Part shown: positions 1-9,860 of the stretch, in pieces
Position numbering within the stretch: position 1 is the stretch's first letter
How the letters are laid out: every line of letters begins with the position of its first letter
From: Prevotella sp.
Lineage (GTDB): Bacteria > Bacteroidota > Bacteroidia > Bacteroidales > Bacteroidaceae
Length of the DNA stretch: 64,000 bases
NCBI GenBank assembly: GCA_017449495.1
Contig: JAFTFO010000024.1
Coordinates: 1-64,000, forward strand
Direction: 5' to 3'
Program-made: the position numbers and the translations under genes
Notes under the pieces: model-generated
What the model saw: only the letters and a program-made list of their open reading frames with translations
What the model was told of the DNA's origin: nothing
The model's database searches: none

Positions 1-230
1 AATCTGACTGTTACTTCTGAATTATATATTATCTATTATATATTATTATATTATATATTTTAATATATAATATAATAATAAGGAACGACCATTTGTTTTC
101 ACCATCATCCAAAATAGCAAATGAATCAGCGAATCAGCGTCACAGCGAAGCAGCGTCAATTGCCATGGTGTGCTCTTTCACTCGCAGAAACGTTCAGGTG
201 AGGCGAAAACAATAAATAATGTCGTAGGAA
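1..230. other. AT-rich gene-free left edge
   Basis: No gene is visible. Bases 20-80 are almost pure A/T with TATATTAT-like repetition. Bases 120-158 carry a degenerate direct repeat built on AATCAGCG/AGCAGCG. The left neighbour lies outside the window. Confidence 0.6.
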
Positions 231-250
231 TGTGATTTTTTCTGAATTTA

Positions 251-282
251 TTTGCGTATATGAGAAAATATGTGTACCTTTG
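251..282 (+). promoter_or_regulatory. Bacteroidota-type promoter of the sensor pair
   Basis: TTTG at 251-254 and TACCTTTG at 275-282, 20 bases apart, match the Bacteroidota -33/-7 pattern. The element lies inside the longest open frame, which begins at 232. That places the real start downstream, at ATG 310. Confidence 0.75.
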
Positions 283-309
283 TACGATAAAAATTACGAA
301 CGACCTACA

Positions 310-2808
310 ATGAACTCGAAAATAGTGAAACGACTCTCATTCCTCCTGACGCTGCTATGCGTCGCGATGGTGGCCTCTGCCGCCGTTATCCCTGACATGC
401 GCTTCCGCCGTGTAGACACCCGCGAGGGACTGTCGAACTCGATGGTGAACAGTATCCTGCGCGACTCCCAAGGTTACGTGTGGTTTGGTACCGGCTATGG
501 CCTGAACCGTTACGACGGCTACCGTATCCGTACCTTCTTCAGTTACGACAAGGACACGACCTCGCTGCGCAACAACCGCATCGACGAGATACAGGAAGGC
601 TACGGCGGGCGGCTGTGGCTGAAGCAGGGCATGAACTACTCGGTCTACGACCCTGTGACGGAGAAGGTGGACCGTCAGCCGTCGCGCTGGCTGAACCAGC
701 AGGGCATCAAGGGCAGCATCGAGAGCATTCACCTCGACTCGAAGAAGAACTACTGGGTGAAGACCTACGAGGACGGATTCTACTACTACAACCCCGTGTC
801 GAAGAATCTGCAACACCTGAAGTTCGGCTACGGCCCTTATGAGTTCCATAAGGACTTTGGCGTGTCGGCCTATACCGAAACGGAAGAGGGCATGGTGCTC
901 GTGTCGACCTTCGGCGAGCTGATGTGTATCGACGGTGAGCGTGGCAAGGTGCTGTGGAAGGAGCCTTATGTGAAGAATGCACTGAATGCCTATAACGACT
1001 ACTGGGTGACGGTGGACAAACACCAGAACCTCTGGGTGATCACCCACTCGACGGGTACCTATATCTACGTGAAGAAAGAGAAGCGCTGGTACACCTCGCT
1101 GACCGAACTGATGCGGGCACAGGGCTATCAGGATGTGCCCAATGATGTGCTCGTCTGGGAAGTGTGCTACGACGCGAAGGGCTTCCTGTGGGTGGCCACC
1201 GACCACCTGGGCGTGCTCGTGCTTGACGAGGAGAACCGTCAGTGGCGACAGTTCACGAACGTGAAGGGTGACGAGACCTCGTTGCCTGATATCACCATCA
1301 AACACCTCTATTGCGACCAGCTGGGCCGTATGTGGCTCGCCAGCTATAAGAACGGTGTGGCCATGTGTCTGGAGTCGATGACGAACTTCAAGAGCCTGCC
1401 CATCGGCGATATCAACACCATCACGGAGGACCGTGAGGGCTACTACTGGATTGGTCGTAACGACGGCGGTATCATCAAGATGGACCCAGAGACGCTGGAG
1501 CCTGTGGAGCGGTTTACGAAGCAGAGCCTCGGCGTGCCGAGCGACATCATCGTGGGCAGCTATACGGCCAAGGACGGCAGCCTGTGGTTCGGTACCTACG
1601 AGGGCGGTATCCTGCGCTATAAGAACGGGGGCTGGACGAATCTGCGTACGACTGATCCGGGCAGTGCCCTGGTGACGAACAATATCTGGGGCGTCACCGA
1701 AGACCGCTGGGGGAACATCTGGGTGGGCGTGCTCGGCGGCGGTGCCGTGCGCATCGACAAGAATACCGGCAGGCAGCGCTCCTTCACGGCCGACAACTCC
1801 GAGCTGAAGACCGTCTGGACAAACAGCATCTCGACAGGCTCAAACGGCTGGATCGTGCTGGGTAACTCCGAGTATTACGCCCTGATCCATCCGGGCAATT
1901 TCAAGATCATCAATGGCTCGTTCCCCGTCGACAATGACCGTCGTGCCATCACCGTCTCTACAGCCACGACACAGGCCATCGTCGACAGTCGCGGACTGCT
2001 CTGGCAGTGCTCACCATCAGGCGTAGTGATCTATGATCTGAAGACGAAGCAGAAGACGCTGCTCGACATGAAGTCGGGCCTCTTCGGATCGAACGCCGTC
2101 TCTGTGACAGAGGATACCCGGAACACGATGTGGGTGGCTACGGACCACGGTGTGTCGAACATCACGCCCATGAAGCTGGAAGACGGTACGTGGACCTATA
2201 CTATCCGTAACTTCAACAGTCGCGACGGCTTGCAGCCAGGACCGTTCAACCAGCGCGCCATCTTCTGTTCCCGTACGGGCGAACTGCTCATCGGCGGACA
2301 AGACGGCCTCGACATCATCAGTACGCTGAAATTAGGCAACGGCGACACGAAGGAGCGTCCTGTGTTCAGCGGCCTTGTGATCTTCGACCAGGAGGTGGAG
2401 GTCGGTGATGAGTACGACGGGCGTGTCATCCTTGAGAAGGCCCTCGACATGCAGGGCAGTATCCGGCTGGCCTACGGGCAGAACCAGTTCACCATCCACA
2501 TGGCTTCCGACAACGGTGGCATCAACAACAGCACCCGTTTCGTGTACCAGCTCGAGGGCTTCAACGACAAGTGGATCAAATCGTCGGCCAACAACCCCGA
2601 CATTACTTATATGTCACTGCCTCCAGGCAGTTATACCCTCTGTGTGCGAATGTTAAGAGACGACGGAACGATGGGCGAGGTGGAAAGCCGCCTCGACATC
2701 ACCATCGACGCCCCGTGGTATCGTTCGTGGTGGGCCATCATCGGCTATGTCCTACTGCTCGTCGCCGCGTGGTTCTTATATAGAAAACTAAAAACCAAGA
2801 CCAAATGA
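310..2808 (+). CDS. HTCS-like periplasmic sensor without kinase domain
   Basis: A periplasmic ligand sensor of the type found in hybrid two-component systems (HTCS) that control polysaccharide utilisation. It is 832 residues from ATG 310. A signal peptide (about 1-25) is followed by many two-component-regulator propeller repeats, with recurring motifs such as GYVWFGTGYGLNRYDGYR. A Y_Y_Y immunoglobulin-like domain lies near 700-800, then one membrane segment near 807-824. Only about eight basic residues follow, so there is no DHp, ATPase, receiver or AraC domain. The family normally runs to about 1300-1400 residues. The stop overlaps the next start as ATGA, which suggests translational coupling. 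It may act as a partner subunit of the next protein; that role is inferred. Confidence 0.85.
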   Translation: MNSKIVKRLSFLLTLLCVAMVASAAVIPDMRFRRVDTREGLSNSMVNSILRDSQGYVWFGTGYGLNRYDGYRIRTFFSYDKDTTSLRNNRIDEIQEGYGGRLWLKQGMNYSVYDPVTEKVDRQPSRWLNQQGIKGSIESIHLDSKKNYWVKTYEDGFYYYNPVSKNLQHLKFGYGPYEFHKDFGVSAYTETEEGMVLVSTFGELMCIDGERGKVLWKEPYVKNALNAYNDYWVTVDKHQNLWVITHSTGTYIYVKKEKRWYTSLTELMRAQGYQDVPNDVLVWEVCYDAKGFLWVATDHLGVLVLDEENRQWRQFTNVKGDETSLPDITIKHLYCDQLGRMWLASYKNGVAMCLESMTNFKSLPIGDINTITEDREGYYWIGRNDGGIIKMDPETLEPVERFTKQSLGVPSDIIVGSYTAKDGSLWFGTYEGGILRYKNGGWTNLRTTDPGSALVTNNIWGVTEDRWGNIWVGVLGGGAVRIDKNTGRQRSFTADNSELKTVWTNSISTGSNGWIVLGNSEYYALIHPGNFKIINGSFPVDNDRRAITVSTATTQAIVDSRGLLWQCSPSGVVIYDLKTKQKTLLDMKSGLFGSNAVSVTEDTRNTMWVATDHGVSNITPMKLEDGTWTYTIRNFNSRDGLQPGPFNQRAIFCSRTGELLIGGQDGLDIISTLKLGNGDTKERPVFSGLVIFDQEVEVGDEYDGRVILEKALDMQGSIRLAYGQNQFTIHMASDNGGINNSTRFVYQLEGFNDKWIKSSANNPDITYMSLPPGSYTLCVRMLRDDGTMGEVESRLDITIDAPWYRSWWAIIGYVLLLVAAWFLYRKLKTKTK

Positions 2809-5800
2809 AACGATTATTGGGCCTGACCCTATTATTGACTTGCCTGTGGGCAGGTGCAGAGACTTCCATCCCCGACATGAAGTTCCGTCGTCTGGATACA
2901 CCTGACGGGCTGTCGAGTTCCTTGATCAACTGTATCTTCAAGGACTCCCGTGGCTATGTGTGGATTGGCACGTCGTACGGATTGAACCGTTATGATGGCT
3001 ACCGCATAAAAACCTTCTACTCCAACAAACGCGACTCAACGACCATGCGCGACAATTACACGGAGCAGATCTTTGAGGCCTACGACGGTAAGCTCTGGAT
3101 CAAACAGGGCATGAACTACTGTATCTACAACCCGAAGACGGAGCGCTTTGAGCGAAACATCCAGCGTGAGTTGGCCAAGTATGGCATCACGGGTAGTGTG
3201 GAGCGACTGCATATCGACTCGAAGAAGAACTTCTGGATACGCATCTATGACGTCGGCCTCGTCTATTATAATCCGCGTACGAAGAAGACAAACACCTTTC
3301 GTTTCGGCTACCGTTCGGGTCAGCTCAAGCCTGACTACGGCATGTCTGCCCTGGCTGAGGACGACAATAACATGATCATCGCCACGAATAGTGGAGAACT
3401 GGTGTGCCTGAACGGTGAGCGGGGCGACATCTATTGGGATACGAACTATATGCGGCGCAATGGGGGCCCTGAGAATCAGGACTACCGCCTGATCGTCGAC
3501 CATCAGGGGAACTTCTGGGCATGTGCGCCTGGCTGTTCCTTCGTGTTTATCAAGAAGGAGAACCGCTGGTATAACTCGCTGGCCGAGTACATGCATGCTA
3601 AGGGGGTGGCCGACTTCCCTGAGAACCTCCAGATGTGGGATATCCAGATCGACGAGAATGGCTGGCTATGGCTGGCTTGCGACCACGATGCGCTGGTGAT
3701 AGTAGACCTGAAAAACGGACAGTGGAAACAGTTCAAGAACAATAAGTACGACGAGACGACACTGAGTGACAACACCTTGCGCAAGGTCTACCTCGCAAAA
3801 GACGGCAGTGCCTGGATCGGCACCTATAAGAACGGTGTCTGTCAGTATGTGCCTGGTCTTACCAGCCTGCGTACGGTGGAGTTGGGAGATATTACATCGA
3901 CAGCAGAGGACCGTCAGGGTAACTACTGGCTGGGTACCAACGACCAAGGTATCCTTGTCTATAACCCGAAGACCGAGGAGATCATCGGCCACTTCACCGC
4001 CAGCAACAGTGCCATGGCCAGCAATATCGTTGTGGGCTCCTGGGCTGCCAGCGACGGCTCCCTCTGGTTCGGCTCCTACAATGGTGGTCTTACCCATTGC
4101 GTCCCCTCGGCTTCCAATCCCGGTCAGGCAACGGTATATAACTATCAGGCACGTCCAGGCGAATTGGCGAACAACAGCGTCTGGGCACTCACGGAAGATA
4201 AGTGGAACCGCATCTGGTTTAGCACGCTCGGCGGTGGCCTGCAGATGCTGGATCCCAAGACGGGCAAGTTCACCACCTGGGACACGAAGAACTCCAAGAT
4301 CCCTGGCGACTACCTGACCTCTGTCGGCTGGAACAAGAAAGGCTGGCTCATGACAGGTACCAGCCGCTTCTGGTCGATCGTAAACCCTGTGAGCCGTCAG
4401 TTGCTGAATCAGGAAATCCCTGAGGATCCCTCCATCACAGCCAGCGTGGGAAGCACCAACTATATCATCGAGGATAGCCGTGGACTCTACTGGCATGGCT
4501 CCAATGTGGGTATCATCGTCTATGATCCCAAGACGAAGTTCCAGAACCTCATCGACATGACCGACGGCCTCTATGGCTCAGGTATCAACTCCATCATTGA
4601 AGACAAGAAACATACCATCTGGGCCGTCACTGATCACGGCATCTCCAACATCGTGCCCTCCCGTCAGGAAGACGGCACATGGACCTTCACCGTGCGCAGC
4701 TTCAACAGTCGCGATGGTCTTCAGAAGGCCACCTACAACCAGCGCAGTGCCTGGCTGACTCGCGACGGGAAGATTCTCGTTGGCGGACAGGGAGGACTCG
4801 ACATCATCGATCCCTCGCTCATGCAGGACAAGACGAACCGTGAGCGACCTGTGTTCAGTGGCCTGCAGATCTTCGATCAGGACGTGGTCGTGGGGCGTGA
4901 GGTGGAAGGGCGTGTCATCCTCGACGAGGCCCTCGATGTGTGCCGTGAGCTGTCATTGCGCTACGACGAGCAGTTCACCATCCAGCTCTCTACCAACGAG
5001 GTGAATGTCAAGAACGCCACACGCTTTGCATACCGTCTTGAGGGCTTCAACGACAACTGGGTGAAGACCTCCGAGCAGAACCCCAATATCACTTACAACT
5101 CCCTCCGTGCAGGCTCCTATCTGCTCTGTGTGCGTCTGCTGAACGATGACGGATCGCTGGGCAAGGAGGAGAGTCAGCTGGAGATCACCATCCGTCCACC
5201 ACTGTGGCGTACGCGTTGGATGATCCTCCTCTATATGATCGCTATCGCCCTGATCGCCTGGCTCTGGCGTCTCCGTTTCCTGAAGCGTCATAAGGAGCGC
5301 GTCGAGCTCGAGGATATCCGTCGTGAGGTGGAGAAGAAACAGTGGATGAACGAGATGCTGACGAAGATGAAGCAGGAGAGCAGTGACGACGAGAAGCGTG
5401 CCTTCCAGACGGATCGCCCCTGGTCTATGCAGCCCGAGGACCTGAACCGTACCCCTGGCGACCTGCAGCTATTCATGAAGGAGCAGTGTGCTGAATATAA
5501 GGCTCCCGAGGGTAAGAAGGTGAAGTTCTCCTTCTTCCCGCTGGCCCATGACCTGATTATCGACTTCGACCACGACATGCTGGGACAGGCCGTGCAGATA
5601 CTCCTTAACAACGCATTGATGTTCTCTCCGAAGGACTGTCGCATCAAGGTGTTCGTCGACAAGACATCCACTGTCGGCACCATCCGCATCTCCGACAATG
5701 GCATCGGCCTGCCGGAGGGTGCCAAGGAACACATGTTCGACCCCGTGGTGAGCGACGACGATTCAGGCGTGTGCCTCTCGGTCGTGAAGGATATCGTGAC

Positions 5801-5918
5801 GGCTCATGGCGGCACGGTCACAGGCGACAACAATGCTGGCGGCGGCTCTGTGTTTACCATCACCCTGCCCCTGCAGTATGACGAGGTGGAAGAGGCTGTG
5901 GTCATCCAAGAGGAGTAA
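2805..5918 (+). CDS. HTCS-like sensor with ATPase domain but no H-box
   Basis: A 1037-residue paralogue of the preceding gene. It has a signal peptide (1-18), a double propeller, a Y_Y_Y domain (about 720-795) and a membrane segment (about 805-822), then a charged coiled coil. A HATPase_c domain follows with N-box LLNNALMFSP near 932, G1 DNGIGLP near 963 and GGGSVF near 1011. Where HisKA should carry its phospho-accepting His, the stretch from EKKQWMNEMLTKMKQ onward has none. The protein ends after the ATPase, with no receiver and no HTH_18. ATP binding looks intact, but phosphorelay by the usual route does not. Its output may go through a separate protein. The GH31 is 50 bases downstream. 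Confidence 0.85.
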   Translation: MKRLLGLTLLLTCLWAGAETSIPDMKFRRLDTPDGLSSSLINCIFKDSRGYVWIGTSYGLNRYDGYRIKTFYSNKRDSTTMRDNYTEQIFEAYDGKLWIKQGMNYCIYNPKTERFERNIQRELAKYGITGSVERLHIDSKKNFWIRIYDVGLVYYNPRTKKTNTFRFGYRSGQLKPDYGMSALAEDDNNMIIATNSGELVCLNGERGDIYWDTNYMRRNGGPENQDYRLIVDHQGNFWACAPGCSFVFIKKENRWYNSLAEYMHAKGVADFPENLQMWDIQIDENGWLWLACDHDALVIVDLKNGQWKQFKNNKYDETTLSDNTLRKVYLAKDGSAWIGTYKNGVCQYVPGLTSLRTVELGDITSTAEDRQGNYWLGTNDQGILVYNPKTEEIIGHFTASNSAMASNIVVGSWAASDGSLWFGSYNGGLTHCVPSASNPGQATVYNYQARPGELANNSVWALTEDKWNRIWFSTLGGGLQMLDPKTGKFTTWDTKNSKIPGDYLTSVGWNKKGWLMTGTSRFWSIVNPVSRQLLNQEIPEDPSITASVGSTNYIIEDSRGLYWHGSNVGIIVYDPKTKFQNLIDMTDGLYGSGINSIIEDKKHTIWAVTDHGISNIVPSRQEDGTWTFTVRSFNSRDGLQKATYNQRSAWLTRDGKILVGGQGGLDIIDPSLMQDKTNRERPVFSGLQIFDQDVVVGREVEGRVILDEALDVCRELSLRYDEQFTIQLSTNEVNVKNATRFAYRLEGFNDNWVKTSEQNPNITYNSLRAGSYLLCVRLLNDDGSLGKEESQLEITIRPPLWRTRWMILLYMIAIALIAWLWRLRFLKRHKERVELEDIRREVEKKQWMNEMLTKMKQESSDDEKRAFQTDRPWSMQPEDLNRTPGDLQLFMKEQCAEYKAPEGKKVKFSFFPLAHDLIIDFDHDMLGQAVQILLNNALMFSPKDCRIKVFVDKTSTVGTIRISDNGIGLPEGAKEHMFDPVVSDDDSGVCLSVVKDIVTAHGGTVTGDNNAGGGSVFTITLPLQYDEVEEAVVIQEE

Positions 5919-5955
5919 AAAAGGTAAAAAGGTAAAAAAGTAAGAAAGTAAAAAC
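5917..5955. repeat. polypurine GGTAAAAA repeat
   Basis: Low-complexity purine tract made of GGTAAAAA/AGTAAGAA units between the sensor and the GH31. A related tract lies at 54798-54829, also between two genes. Confidence 0.6.
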
Positions 5956-5968
5956 TATAACTAATTGT

Positions 5969-8959
5969 ATGAAGAAAATGATTGTATTAGGGTCTGTGTT
6001 GCTCACGGCGATGATGTCGCTGGCAGCAGACATACAGACCAGTGAGAATCTGGTAACCATCCGTCCCGACGGTGGTCAGGCGAAGGTGATTCGCCTGGAA
6101 GTGATGAACGACAACATTATTCGTGTGCGAGCCACCTCGCAGGAGGCACTGCCTGAGAAGCCTGCCTCGCTGATGATCGTGCCGCAGACAACACCCGCTA
6201 AGGGCAGTTATACGGTCAGCGACGATGACAGCTGTATCGTTGTGAAGGCAAAGAACGTGAAGGCTGTTGTCTGCAAGGCAACGGGTGCCGTCACCTTCTT
6301 CGACGGCGATGGTAACCAGCTGTTGGCGGAGGCCAAGGACGGCAAGAAGTTCTGGGACTTCACCGTGCCTGAGCGTGAGTACGGTTTAAAGGGTGGCCCT
6401 GCCATCACAGAAGAGATGAAGCATGGACTCTCGTGGCAGATGAAGTTCGACTCACCTGACGACGAGGCATTCTACGGACTCGGACAGCACCAGAGCGAGG
6501 AGTTTAACATGAAGGGCAAGAACGAAGACCTGTTCCAGTATAACACGAAGGTCTCTATCCCGTTCGTGCTCTCGAATAAGAACTATGGCATCCTGTGGGA
6601 CTCTTACAGCTACTGCCGTTTCGGCAATCCCAACGACTACCTGCAGTTGAACCGTGCCTTTAAGCTCTACGACCGTCTGGGCAAGGAGGGACATCTCACG
6701 GGTACCTATATTGATAAGGCTGGCAAGAAACTCGTGCGTGATGAAGACTCTATCTACTTCGAGTATGCCTTCCCTGCTACCTCTGAGATAGCTGTGAAGA
6801 CCGATAATGGCGGCATCAAGAACTTGCCGCAGGGCTTCAACCTGCAGGGTGCCAACGTGGTCTACGAGGGCTTTATCGAGCCTGTGGAGTGCGGCATGCC
6901 GTGTTGCGTCGGCAAGGTGCGCCCCTACCAGTTCATCCTCTATTATTCTGGTTATGTGAAGGTCTATATCGACGGTAAGGAAGTGGTGCCTGAGCGCTGG
7001 CGCACAGCCTGGAACCCCAACAGCTATAAGTTCACGACCGACTTGGCACAGGGTGAGAAAGCCCAGCTGCGCATTGAGTGGCAGCCCGACGGCGGTGAGG
7101 CCTACTGCGGCCTGCGCGTGGCAGAGACCCGCAGTGTCGAGGAGCGCGGGAAGCTCTCCATCTGGAGTGAGATGGCCAAGGACATGGACTACTACTTCAT
7201 TGCGGGCGAGAACCTCGACCAGGTGATCAGTGGCTATCGCACGCTGACGGGTAAGGCCAGCCTCTATCCGAAGTGGGTGTTGGGCTTCTGGCAGAGCCGC
7301 GAGCGTTATCAGAGTTCGCTCGACATCGAGAGCAACCTCGCAGAGTTCCGCAAGCGTCATATCCCCGTCGACAACATCGTACAGGACTGGAACTACTGGA
7401 AGCTCGACTCTTGGGGCGACCATACCTTCGAGACCTCGCGCTATCCCAATCCGCAGGCGATGCTCGACAGCGTACACGCCATGCACGGACGTTTCATGAT
7501 CTCTGTATGGCCCAAGTTCTACGACACCGTCGATAATTACAAGGAACTCGACAAGAACGGCTGGATGTACCATCAGGCCATCAAGGACGATATCCACGAC
7601 TGGCTGGGCTTCCGCGGCTCGTTCTACGATGCCTACGATGCTGGAGCAAGAAAAATGTTCTGGCGACAGATGGACGAGAACCTCTACTCGAAGTATAACC
7701 ACGACGGCATCGCAGGTGTCGATGCCTGGTGGATGGATGCCTCCGAGCCCAATGTGCGTGACTGCACGCCGATGTGGTATCGCAAGGCCCTCTGCGGCCC
7801 CACGGCCCTCGGCACCTCTACGGAGTATTTCAACGCTTACTCAACGGTGAATGCCGACGCTATCTACAACGGTCAGCGTTCGGTCTATAACGGCAAGCCC
7901 AATGAGCCGCGTGTCTTCCTGCTCACTCGTAGCGGCTTCGCTGGCGAGCAGCGCTTCTCGACGGCTACGTGGAGCGGTGACATCGGCACCCGCTGGGAGG
8001 ACATGCGTGCCCAGATGACGGCTGGCCTGAACTACTCGATGTCGGGCATCCCCTTCTGGGGTATGGACCAGGGCGGCTTCTGCGTGGAGAACCGTTATGT
8101 GGCAGCCCAGCAGATCTACGACCGTACAGGTGTTGAGAACGAGGACCTGAAGGAGTGGCGCGAGTTGCAGACCCGCTGGAACCAGTTCGGTGCTTTCATC
8201 CCTCTGTTCCGTGCCCATGGTCAGTGGCCGCTGCGCGAGATATGGAACATCGCCCCCGACAACCATCCCGCCTATAAGTCGTTCGTCTACTACGACAAGC
8301 TGCGCTATCGCCTCATGCCTTACCTCTACTCGATGGCTGGCTGGACCCACTTCAACGACTATACGCTGATGCGTGCACTGGTGATGGACTTCAACGGCGA
8401 CAAGAACGTCGAGAATATCGGCAACCAGTGGATGTTCGGCCCTGCCCTGATGGCCTGTCCCGTAGGCTACTACAAGGCCCGCAACCGCAGCGTCTACTTC
8501 CCGGAGCAGTGCGGCTGGTACGACCTCTATACGGGTGAGCACATCGACGGTGGTCAGCGCCTTGTGGTCGCTGCTCCTTATGAACAGATTCCCGTCTATG
8601 TCCGCGAGGGTGCCATCATCCCCTTCGGACCTGAGATGGAGTGGAGCGACGAGAAACCCGCAGAGTTCATCAACCTCTATGTCTACGCAGGACAGAACGG
8701 TCGTTTCCGTCTTTATGAGGACGAGGGTACGAACTACAACTATGAGCGTGGCAAATATGCCACCATCGACATCACCTACGACGATGCCGCCCGTACCGTC
8801 ACGTTCGGTGCCCGCAAGGGACAGTTCCCTGGCATGCTGAAGCAGCGCCGCTTCAATGTCGTGCTCATCACCGCCGACAACGCCCAGCCACTGAACCTCG
8901 ACAATCCCGCGGGCAAGCTGGTCAACTACAACGGCAAAGCCGTGAGCATACAACTCTAA
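5969..8959 (+). CDS. GH31 alpha-xylosidase-like enzyme with PA14 insert
   Basis: A secreted or periplasmic retaining glycosidase of family GH31, 996 residues with a signal peptide (1-20). The N-terminal beta-sandwich is interrupted near 285-385 by a PA14-like domain (around YSGYVKVYIDGKEVVPERW). This arrangement is known from xyloglucan alpha-xylosidases such as the Bacteroides ovatus and Cellvibrio enzymes. In the barrel, WWMDASEPN gives nucleophile Asp590 and WSGDIGTRWEDM gives acid/base Asp671. Alpha-xylosidase on xyloglucan oligosaccharides is the likely activity, but alpha-glucosidase cannot be excluded from sequence alone. It follows the two truncated sensors on the same strand with no obvious promoter between them, so it is probably co-transcribed and may be their target gene. 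Confidence 0.85.
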   Translation: MKKMIVLGSVLLTAMMSLAADIQTSENLVTIRPDGGQAKVIRLEVMNDNIIRVRATSQEALPEKPASLMIVPQTTPAKGSYTVSDDDSCIVVKAKNVKAVVCKATGAVTFFDGDGNQLLAEAKDGKKFWDFTVPEREYGLKGGPAITEEMKHGLSWQMKFDSPDDEAFYGLGQHQSEEFNMKGKNEDLFQYNTKVSIPFVLSNKNYGILWDSYSYCRFGNPNDYLQLNRAFKLYDRLGKEGHLTGTYIDKAGKKLVRDEDSIYFEYAFPATSEIAVKTDNGGIKNLPQGFNLQGANVVYEGFIEPVECGMPCCVGKVRPYQFILYYSGYVKVYIDGKEVVPERWRTAWNPNSYKFTTDLAQGEKAQLRIEWQPDGGEAYCGLRVAETRSVEERGKLSIWSEMAKDMDYYFIAGENLDQVISGYRTLTGKASLYPKWVLGFWQSRERYQSSLDIESNLAEFRKRHIPVDNIVQDWNYWKLDSWGDHTFETSRYPNPQAMLDSVHAMHGRFMISVWPKFYDTVDNYKELDKNGWMYHQAIKDDIHDWLGFRGSFYDAYDAGARKMFWRQMDENLYSKYNHDGIAGVDAWWMDASEPNVRDCTPMWYRKALCGPTALGTSTEYFNAYSTVNADAIYNGQRSVYNGKPNEPRVFLLTRSGFAGEQRFSTATWSGDIGTRWEDMRAQMTAGLNYSMSGIPFWGMDQGGFCVENRYVAAQQIYDRTGVENEDLKEWRELQTRWNQFGAFIPLFRAHGQWPLREIWNIAPDNHPAYKSFVYYDKLRYRLMPYLYSMAGWTHFNDYTLMRALVMDFNGDKNVENIGNQWMFGPALMACPVGYYKARNRSVYFPEQCGWYDLYTGEHIDGGQRLVVAAPYEQIPVYVREGAIIPFGPEMEWSDEKPAEFINLYVYAGQNGRFRLYEDEGTNYNYERGKYATIDITYDDAARTVTFGARKGQFPGMLKQRRFNVVLITADNAQPLNLDNPAGKLVNYNGKAVSIQL

Positions 8960-8971
8960 TCTAATACATAC

Positions 8972-9004
8972 AAAAATCCCCAGCCACTTCGGCTGGGGAT
9001 TTTT
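8972..9004. terminator. strong bidirectional intrinsic terminator
   Basis: A perfect 14-bp stem (8972-8985 with 8991-9004) closes a 5-base ACTTC loop. The outer A5/T5 makes it U-rich in both directions. It ends the GH31 unit and also faces the convergent lipoprotein gene. Confidence 0.9.
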
Positions 9005-9127
9005 GCTATATAGGCTGCATTCACTTAGATAATTAATGATCTCGTGTGTCGTGGTGAGGAGTGCGGGAGAAAGGTGGCTGGTTTCTCAGAGGATAACAGA
9101 GGGACGGTTCTTTTGTTATACAATTAT

Positions 9128-9694
9128 TTACCTATGCCATTCCACGTCAAAATGTCCTTCGGTTATCTTACAGTGTTTGTCTGTACCATCCATGAAATGG
9201 GCATCACCCTCGAATTCGAAGGTGCCAGAGAGCACTTCGCCTCTTTTACAGGTGCGGATGCCAACACGCGAAGAAGTGATGGCAAGATTCTGTCTGTATT
9301 TATGGGTGATTTCCCCTTTCTGTTCTGACCCGGCAAGGTAAGGCAGTTCTATGTCTGCCACATTCTCTAAGACAGCACCAGGCGACAGTTTCGTAATGGG
9401 CAGTTTGATGGAGATATAATTTGAGCCTCTCAATTCTTCGATGGGTTCCAATACCGCATTAATGTAAAGCGTGTCGTTTCCCATATAATCCTCCATCGCA
9501 TATACCTTATATCCATAATCGACGAATGGAAGTATCGGCTCCCAGGCGTATTCCACTTTTTTCCCATTAAGCAAAAAGCCCAAGGTGTTTTTGCCTGTGT
9601 CCGTTTCCACGAAGGGATCGTCCTTGTCGCAAGAGGCGAGGGAGAAGGCTGCAAGCGTTATAAACATGATTCTCCAAATCTTCATTGTTTTCAT
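9128..9694 (-). CDS. uncharacterised Bacteroidota lipoprotein
   Basis: I do not recognise a named family. The start at 9694 (or 9685) opens with a lipoprotein signal and lipobox LASC followed by acidic DKDDPF, as in surface lipoproteins of the phylum. The mature part begins with NTLGFLLNGKKVEYAW and ends with ITEGHFDVEW. It looks like one of the small all-beta lipoprotein domains found across Bacteroidota. A TAnnTTTG element lies upstream at 9725-9732. The longer frame from 9745 would start upstream of the expected transcript start, so it was not chosen. It is transcribed alone. Confidence 0.65.
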   Translation of the reverse strand: MKTMKIWRIMFITLAAFSLASCDKDDPFVETDTGKNTLGFLLNGKKVEYAWEPILPFVDYGYKVYAMEDYMGNDTLYINAVLEPIEELRGSNYISIKLPITKLSPGAVLENVADIELPYLAGSEQKGEITHKYRQNLAITSSRVGIRTCKRGEVLSGTFEFEGDAHFMDGTDKHCKITEGHFDVEWHR

Positions 9695-9724
9695 TTGCGT
9701 TATAATTTTGATGTTAATGTTCTG

Positions 9725-9732
9725 CAAAGTTA
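9725..9732 (-). promoter_or_regulatory. -7 element of the lipoprotein gene
   Basis: On the minus strand this reads TAACTTTG, about 31 bases before the ATG at 9694. Confidence 0.55.
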
Positions 9733-9860
9733 GGGAAAAACGCAATAAAAGAAGATGTGGAATTGCTAATAAAACGTTAAAGAGAACAGCAATCCAAAAG
9801 AAAACGGCGCGTTATCCGTTTGCCATTCAATGACTTACAAAAACTTTAAATCAAAATAAA

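Noticed and set aside
232..309. N-terminal extension of the first sensor from ATG 232
   Set aside because: The -7 element at 275-282 lies inside it, and a typical signal peptide begins at ATG 310.
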